Shown: positions 41,624 through 45,575 of the stretch, in pieces | Position numbering within the stretch: position 1 is the first letter of the stretch | Layout of the letters: each line of letters begins with the position of its first letter | Translations under genes and position numbers: made by a program | From: Clostridium sp. CAG:411 | Lineage (GTDB): Bacteria; Bacillota; Clostridia; Lachnospirales; Lachnospiraceae | Assembly: GCA_000437275.1 (NCBI GenBank) | Contig: FR899695.1 | Span: 13,875 to 59,449 of the forward strand | Length of the DNA: 45,575 nt | Direction of reading: 5' to 3' | The notes under the pieces: generated by a model | Seen by the model: the letters and a program-made list of their open reading frames with translations, nothing else | What the model was told of the DNA's origin: nothing | The model's database searches: none

Positions 41624-43475
41624 AACAGACACCTCCTCCAAAAACCATAGCACCGCAACCTGCACATTTTTGTCTACAGTTCGGTGTTACTTTTTCCTGT
41701 TTTCCATTCTGATACTCTCTCCACAAGAATTTCTTTGATACTCCAATATCAATAAAATCCCAAGGGAACAGTTCCTCTTCTTCTCTTTCTCTCGCTGTAT
41801 AAAATAATGGATCAATTCCATTCTTTTCAAACATTTCTATCCAAATGTCATAACGAAAATACTCAGACCAAGAATCAAACATACATCCTGCCTTATATAC
41901 ATCATAGATGACCTGACAAAGCTTTCGATCTCCTCTTGCCAGTACACCTTCTAAAAGTGTAAGTTCTGCTTCATGCCAATTATACTTTATACTCTTTTGA
42001 TTCAACTGCTCTTTCATTTTTCCATTTAAAAATCTTTGCTTTTCTAAAAATTCCTCACTGGTACACATTCTTGTCCATTGAAATGGTGTAAAAGGCTTTG
42101 GAACAAAGAAGGATGTACTTGACACAATGCTGACTTTTCCATTTCTCTGATCCTTTGGAATTGTATAATATTCTCTGGCAATCTTGTCCGAAAGAATGGC
42201 AATCCCTTCTATGTCATCTTCTGTCTCAGTTGGCAATCCAAGCATAAAATACAACTTTACACGATTCCAACCACTTTGGAAGGCATCCATTGCACCTTTT
42301 AAAATTACTTCTTCCGTCAATCCCTTATTGATTACATCGCGAAGCCTCTGCGATCCTGCTTCTGGTGCAAATGTCAAACTACTTTTTCTTACATCCTGCA
42401 CCTTACTCATTACATCCAAAGCAAATGCATCAATTCGCAAGGATGGCAGAGAAATATTGACCCCCTTTGAACGAAATTCATCAATCAGAAAGTAAACTAA
42501 TTCCTGCAAATCATTGTAATCACTGGAACTTAGTGAGCTAAGTGATATTTCCTCATGTCCCGTATTATCTAACATCTTTCTAGCAGTATCTTTCAAAAAT
42601 TGAATATCTCTTGGACGTATCGGACGATATAACATTCCCGCCTGACAAAAACGACATCCTCGGATGCAACCTCTCTGAATTTCCAGCACCACACGATCCT
42701 GTGTTGCCTTAATATATGGCACTAATGGTTTCTCTGGATAAAATGTATTTGTCATATCCATCTGTACCTGTTTTTTCACTTTTTCTTTTGCATATGCATT
42801 AATTGGCTCAAAACTTTTTAATGTTCCATCTTCCTTATACTCTGGCTTATAAAATTTAGGGATATACAATCCCTCTACTTCTGCCGCCGCACGCTCTAAG
42901 AATCGCTCTCTTGTTCCTCCTGTTGCTTTTACCTCTTTATATAAATCCAGCATTTGAAAATATACGGTTTCTCCTTCTCCTATATAAAATATATCAAAAA
43001 AGTCCGCAATCGGTTCTGGATTATAGGAACAGGGACCTCCGCCTATTACAATAGGATCTTCCTCTCCACGATCTTTTGACCAAATCGGTATCTGGGACAA
43101 ATCCAAAATCTGAAGAATATTTGTATAGCACATTTCATACTGCAATGTAATCCCCAAAAAATCAAATTCCTTTATCGGGTCTTGGGATTCCAATGCAAAA
43201 AGAGGGATATTTTTCTCCCTCATAATCTGATCTAAGTCCGGCCAAGGAGAATACACTCTCTCGCAGTAGGTATCCTCTCTTTGATTAAACATATCATACA
43301 AAATCTGTATTCCCAAATGTGACATTCCAATCTCATAAACATCCGGAAAACACATACAGAAACGAACATCAATTTTGTTTAAATCCTTCTCAACCATATT
43401 CACTTCGTTTCCAATATATCTCGCTGGTTTTTCCACTGTCAACAAAACCTCATCCGGTAATGCCAGTTTTCTCAT
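41607..43475 (-). CDS. TIGR03960-family B12-binding-like radical SAM protein
   Basis: 622 residues. The N-terminal half (about 30-235) looks like a degenerate cobalamin-binding region (CFPDVYEIGMSHLGIQIL, then VIGGGPCSYNPEPIADFF). The radical SAM core begins near 270, with GCIRGCRFCQAG giving the CxxxCxxC for the [4Fe-4S] cluster. SLSSLSSSDY and FAPEAGSQRLR follow, typical of this group. The tail has a cysteine-rich NCRQKCAGCG ... GGGVC motif that may hold a second cluster. The substrate is unknown; tight linkage with rng and, elsewhere, ribosomal protein genes suggests RNA or protein modification, an inference. ATG is preceded by GAGGTG. Confidence 0.92.
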   Translation of the reverse strand: MRKLALPDEVLLTVEKPARYIGNEVNMVEKDLNKIDVRFCMCFPDVYEIGMSHLGIQILYDMFNQREDTYCERVYSPWPDLDQIMREKNIPLFALESQDPIKEFDFLGITLQYEMCYTNILQILDLSQIPIWSKDRGEEDPIVIGGGPCSYNPEPIADFFDIFYIGEGETVYFQMLDLYKEVKATGGTRERFLERAAAEVEGLYIPKFYKPEYKEDGTLKSFEPINAYAKEKVKKQVQMDMTNTFYPEKPLVPYIKATQDRVVLEIQRGCIRGCRFCQAGMLYRPIRPRDIQFLKDTARKMLDNTGHEEISLSSLSSSDYNDLQELVYFLIDEFRSKGVNISLPSLRIDAFALDVMSKVQDVRKSSLTFAPEAGSQRLRDVINKGLTEEVILKGAMDAFQSGWNRVKLYFMLGLPTETEDDIEGIAILSDKIAREYYTIPKDQRNGKVSIVSSTSFFVPKPFTPFQWTRMCTSEEFLEKQRFLNGKMKEQLNQKSIKYNWHEAELTLLEGVLARGDRKLCQVIYDVYKAGCMFDSWSEYFRYDIWIEMFEKNGIDPLFYTAREREEEELFPWDFIDIGVSKKFLWREYQNGKQEKVTPNCRQKCAGCGAMVFGGGVCFEGKN

Positions 43476-43489
43476 ATAAACACCTCATC

Positions 43490-43813
43490 TTACTTTTCTA
43501 TTTGTATTGTTTCCACTTGCTTTTCTATCTCAACTGCAAGCTCATTTTCCTGAATCTTGCTGTGTATTTTATTATAATCAATTCCATAAAAACAATAATT
43601 TCCAAGTTTCATTGCTAAAAAAGCACAAAATAATAAAATTGAAACTACACAACGTACCAATAAGGTTTTTCCACCCACAAGACCAACCGTTGGTGTACGT
43701 TCCCATTCTTTCATCTCATTTTTCTCTGGCATAATCTTATACTCTGGTCTGCCAAATTGTAACTTCTGTAAACATTCCTGTCGTACCAATGATATTTTTT
43801 CCTGTCGCTCCAT
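43490..43813 (-). CDS. Small single-pass membrane protein, function unknown
   Basis: 107 residues from the ATG at 43813 (AAAAGGAC upstream); the in-frame ATG at 43855 has no ribosome binding site. The N-terminal half is charged (SLVRQECLQKLQFGRPEYK, EKNEMKEWERTP). One membrane segment lies at about 57-75 (LLVRCVVSILLFCAFLAM). A short extracytoplasmic tail ends EIEKQVETIQIEK. It precedes the radical SAM gene by 14 bases and is probably first in that operon. No known family. Confidence 0.68.
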   Translation of the reverse strand: MERQEKISLVRQECLQKLQFGRPEYKIMPEKNEMKEWERTPTVGLVGGKTLLVRCVVSILLFCAFLAMKLGNYCFYGIDYNKIHSKIQENELAVEIEKQVETIQIEK

Positions 43814-43954
43814 ACTTTGTCCTTTTTTCTTTTTTACTACTATATGTCTTTTCAAACAAGATTATACCATTCCACAATGCCTGTCCGATACAGTCTACTG
43901 CACAGAAATTGTTTCTATAGCCACAATATTATATGGTAACATACTGCTTTTTTT

Positions 43955-43986
43955 TATGCAAGCTTGCATATACTGATATCAGTATA
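43955..43986. promoter_or_regulatory. Two back-to-back perfect palindromes, probable operator pair
   Basis: A 16-bp perfect palindrome (43955-43970, centre AAGCTT) is joined to an 18-bp perfect palindrome (43969-43986, centre GATATC) with a 2-base overlap. They end nine bases before the -35 of the gene at 44106. Confidence 0.55.
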
Positions 43987-43994
43987 CCTTTTTC

Positions 43995-44023
43995 TTGAAT
44001 TTGCCTATTTTATATGCTACTAT
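43995..44023 (+). promoter_or_regulatory. Promoter of the gene at 44106
   Basis: TTGAAT (43995-44000), 17 bases ending in an extended TGC, then TACTAT (44018-44023). Start expected near 44030. Confidence 0.6.
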
Positions 44024-44029
44024 TTTTGT

Positions 44030-44064
44030 ATTGGTTCTGAATAATTTTCAGCCAACAAACCAAT
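44030..44064 (+). promoter_or_regulatory. Hairpin at the 5' end of the 44106 transcript
   Basis: Outer 7-bp stem ATTGGTT (44030-44036) with AACCAAT (44058-44064), inner 5-bp stem CTGAA (44037-44041) with TTCAG (44047-44051), and a 6-base bulge on the 3' side. It begins at the predicted transcription start, so it could protect or regulate the message. Confidence 0.45.
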
Positions 44065-44105
44065 GCAACTTAATTTTATGGCACACATAGAAAGGATTTT
44101 ATTTT

Positions 44106-44636
44106 ATGGATAAAAAACAAGATTATCAACTACTGGAAGAAACGAAGAAATTGCGAACAGCCAAAAGTACACTATATGTTTCTAAAAAAGATCGTTGGGA
44201 AGATGCTTCTTCTACCGCTTATATCTTTTCACTTTTTGGAATTATTGGTGATATTTTGACTATACTGTCTTTACTTGGAATTATATCACTTCCATTTGCC
44301 AGTTCACTATTATCCCAGATTTTTATGCTAATACTATTCACTGTATTCTTAATTATAGGTATTAACTCCTGGAGAAAAGCTACGATTTTAAAATCTGAAA
44401 TTGGTGAGGAAGAAGATACTACCGAGCAAGTAAATTCTTGGTTAGAAACACAGATTCCAAAAAATGTTTTAGACGAAGTATCTGATTCGTCTGTTTCTGA
44501 AGAAATTGACTATTTTAACAAATTAAATTATTTAAAGGAGCAACTACAGCAGCAGTTTCCAGATGTTGATATCGACTATTTAGATGCACTTGCAGATGCC
44601 TATCTGACAAAGCTACTAGATGATACAACAGAATAA
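44106..44636 (+). CDS. Two-pass membrane protein of unknown function
   Basis: 176 residues. The N-terminal 35 residues are charged. Two membrane segments lie at about 40-60 (IFSLFGIIGDILTILSLLGII) and 67-87 (LLSQIFMLILFTVFLIIGI). The rest is acidic and cytoplasmic with helical stretches (EIDYFNKLNYLKEQLQQQF). The central VDIDYLDALADAYL resembles no family I know. ATG has AAAGGA nine bases upstream. The gene stands alone between a palindromic control region and a terminator and converges on the gene at 44717, so it is a self-contained regulated unit. Confidence 0.72.
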   Translation: MDKKQDYQLLEETKKLRTAKSTLYVSKKDRWEDASSTAYIFSLFGIIGDILTILSLLGIISLPFASSLLSQIFMLILFTVFLIIGINSWRKATILKSEIGEEEDTTEQVNSWLETQIPKNVLDEVSDSSVSEEIDYFNKLNYLKEQLQQQFPDVDIDYLDALADAYLTKLLDDTTE

Positions 44637-44663
44637 AAATTCTGCTTCATACAAATAACAAAT

Positions 44664-44712
44664 AAAATGGAATGCTTTTTCCCGCACACAGTTGGCAAAA
44701 GCATTCCATTTT
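44664..44712. terminator. Bidirectional terminator between converging genes
   Basis: A 16-bp perfect stem AAAATGGAATGCTTTT (44664-44679) with its complement (44697-44712), a 17-base loop, T-run after it and A-run before it. It closes both the 44106 and 44717 transcripts, ending four bases from the latter's stop. Confidence 0.88.
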
Positions 44713-44716
44713 TCAT

Positions 44717-45364
44717 TCAGCTATTTATTATATCTTCTTGTAACTGTCTCAATTCTTCTGTTCTTAAATATAAATACCGCAAATGCCTTCCAAAGTCCCC
44801 TTCATCGCCGCATAGGTTTAGAAAACGTTTCCCATTTTCTTTTTCATCTCCAATCAAAGGAATCAAAGAAAATTCTTCTGCATCTAACGCTCTTGATACG
44901 ATTTCCATTTCCTGTAATAATTCTCTTTTATAATCCGATATTTCTTTTCTTAATACTGTAATCTTTGCTTTCTTAGCTTCTACCGTATCTGTTTGTTTAT
45001 ACTTCGCTGCATCAATCACTTGATCCTGTTCTTCAAATGGAAATACCATCAAAAAAGGCTGTTTGATTTTTATCACAGGAAAGCAAGGGACCTCTATGTC
45101 TTTTTCCTCACAATATCGAAATACTTCTATATCTTCTACGGGATTTGAAATCACAGTTCCATCTAAATAATATATGCCACTTTCATGTTTTAATATCTGG
45201 TTTTCTTTTTCTAAAAAGCGAAATCCTATAATATAACAGTCTTCCTGACATTTATTTTTTTTCAACGCCTCATAAACTGCATAGTCTATATTCCATTCAT
45301 CTACTTCTTGAATATCATCTATAACAACAAAACCCATATTAATGTACTGAATAAAATTCGCCAT
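44717..45364 (-). CDS. Hypothetical soluble protein
   Basis: 215 residues from the ATG at 45364, with GGAGG eight bases upstream; an ATG six codons earlier lies inside the -10. The N-terminal part is beta-rich (FIQYINMGFVVIDDIQEVDEW, CYIIGFRFLEKENQILKHE). A hydrophobic strand IKQPFLMVFPFEEQDQ follows near 110, then a long coiled-coil helix about 135-170 (KITVLRKEISDYKRELLQE), and a tail rich in Arg/Leu (GRHLRYLYLRTEELRQ). No signal peptide or recognised family. Its promoter region holds a perfect 10-bp palindrome with a central CG. Confidence 0.68.
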   Translation of the reverse strand: MANFIQYINMGFVVIDDIQEVDEWNIDYAVYEALKKNKCQEDCYIIGFRFLEKENQILKHESGIYYLDGTVISNPVEDIEVFRYCEEKDIEVPCFPVIKIKQPFLMVFPFEEQDQVIDAAKYKQTDTVEAKKAKITVLRKEISDYKRELLQEMEIVSRALDAEEFSLIPLIGDEKENGKRFLNLCGDEGDFGRHLRYLYLRTEELRQLQEDIINS

Positions 45365-45380
45365 TTCCTTCTCCTCCCCC

Positions 45381-45403
45381 ATTATACTACAAACGTTTGC
45401 ATG
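45381..45403 (-). promoter_or_regulatory. Promoter -10 with palindromic operator for the 44717 gene
   Basis: Perfect TATAAT on the minus strand (45381-45386). Directly upstream is the 10-bp palindrome CAAACGTTTG (45390-45399) inside TGCAAACGTTTGTA, which differs at two positions from the catabolite-response (cre) consensus of CcpA/LacI-type repressors. The -35 region is poor and the 5' leader would be very short. Confidence 0.45.
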
Positions 45404-45453
45404 TTCTTTCTATGTATGTCACATTTCCAAGCATACCCTAAACTTGCTCTTTT

Positions 45454-45575
45454 TTATAAACGATAAGAAACGCATCTTGCCAGTTTTAATAGTTCCACCG
45501 CAGTCACCAAAGTCCCAGACAGATGTGAACTTTCATTCGTTACTTGCATAATCGAGTAGGAGGCGGTGCCTAACC
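45454..45575 (-). CDS. C-terminal tail of an unidentified gene (cut by the window edge)
   Basis: An open minus-strand frame enters from the right edge and ends with TAA at 45454-45456, leaving 39 residues. They include SIMQVTNESSHLSGTLV, then a Leu-rich helix-like end with RCVSYRL. The stretch has slightly higher G+C than the intergenic DNA around it and no internal stop. No family can be named; a heptad-like leucine spacing is visible but not diagnostic. It may also be non-coding. Confidence 0.35.
   Translation of the reverse strand, partial: LGTASYSIMQVTNESSHLSGTLVTAVELLKLARCVSYRL

Larger units (their letters stand above)
43814..44105. other. Divergent intergenic region with palindromes and promoters
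   Basis: 292 bases. On the minus side, TATAAT (43861-43866) preceded by TGG is an extended -10 for the 43490 gene; its -35 is poor. On the plus side are two adjoining perfect palindromes (43955-43986), a promoter (43995-44023) and a leader hairpin (44030-44064) for the gene at 44106. Confidence 0.6.

Noticed and set aside
1..45575. CRISPR arrays, insertion sequences, prophage or toxin-antitoxin genes
   Set aside because: No regularly spaced direct repeats, transposase, integrase or small toxin pairs were found on either strand.

Overview
The window reads as ordinary chromosome of a low-G+C, anaerobic, spore-forming and probably motile member of the Clostridia, most likely Lachnospiraceae. 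The main reasons are a HydF maturase ([FeFe] hydrogenase), NifS/NifU Fe-S assembly, SpoVB-, YlbJ-, SpoIID- and SpoVK-like proteins, a CheV chemotaxis coupler, the short HisG plus HisZ pair, a very large acyl-CoA dehydratase activase-type protein, and strong GGAGG ribosome binding sites throughout. Placement is by protein resemblance only. No insertion sequence, prophage, CRISPR array or rRNA operon is visible. About 41 genes (two cut by the window edges) and one tRNA are supported.

Left part (1-11,000): the end of aroE converges on a minus-strand run mgtC-hydF-yqeG-aroK-Xaa-Pro peptidase-efp. The YlbJ-like sporulation membrane protein follows on the plus strand and its end overlaps the end of a minus-strand coiled-coil gene next to coaD and rsmD. 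Then come a SpoVK/CbxX-type AAA+ ATPase with an unknown N-terminal half and a small LysM protein.

Middle (11,000-29,000): a 1406-residue BadF/HgdC-like protein on the plus strand has a clear promoter and an unusual hairpin between its Shine-Dalgarno sequence and its start. After it lie a TPR-like membrane protein, a nifS-nifU-mnmA run that makes sulfur carriers and 2-thiouridine tRNA, a SpoVB-like flippase, a GGDEF diguanylate cyclase, a run of hypothetical-rluF-ligA-metA, tRNA-Arg(CCG) with its own promoter and terminator, and a SpoIID/LytB protein.

Histidine block (28,800-34,700): two minus-strand runs, hisH-hisF-ung and hisZ-hisG-hisD, each with its own promoter. The second has a consensus promoter, a leader with two mutually exclusive hairpins, and a terminator after hisD. 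hisA, hisB, hisC and hisI/E are not in the window.

Right part (34,800-45,575): a zinc-ribbon, very acidic membrane protein, cheV, then a run of small membrane protein-radical SAM (TIGR03960-like)-TIGR03936-like-RNase G-amidase. After it come two unrecognised genes whose control regions carry perfect palindromes, and the tail of an unidentified reading frame at the edge.

I do not see a clearly new multi-gene system. The best leads are local: tandem palindromes upstream of the gene at 44106, the Shine-Dalgarno/start hairpin at 11095-11126, the switch-like his leader, the nested inverted repeat at the hisH promoter, the truncated RNase G, and the AAA+ protein with an unknown N-terminal half.
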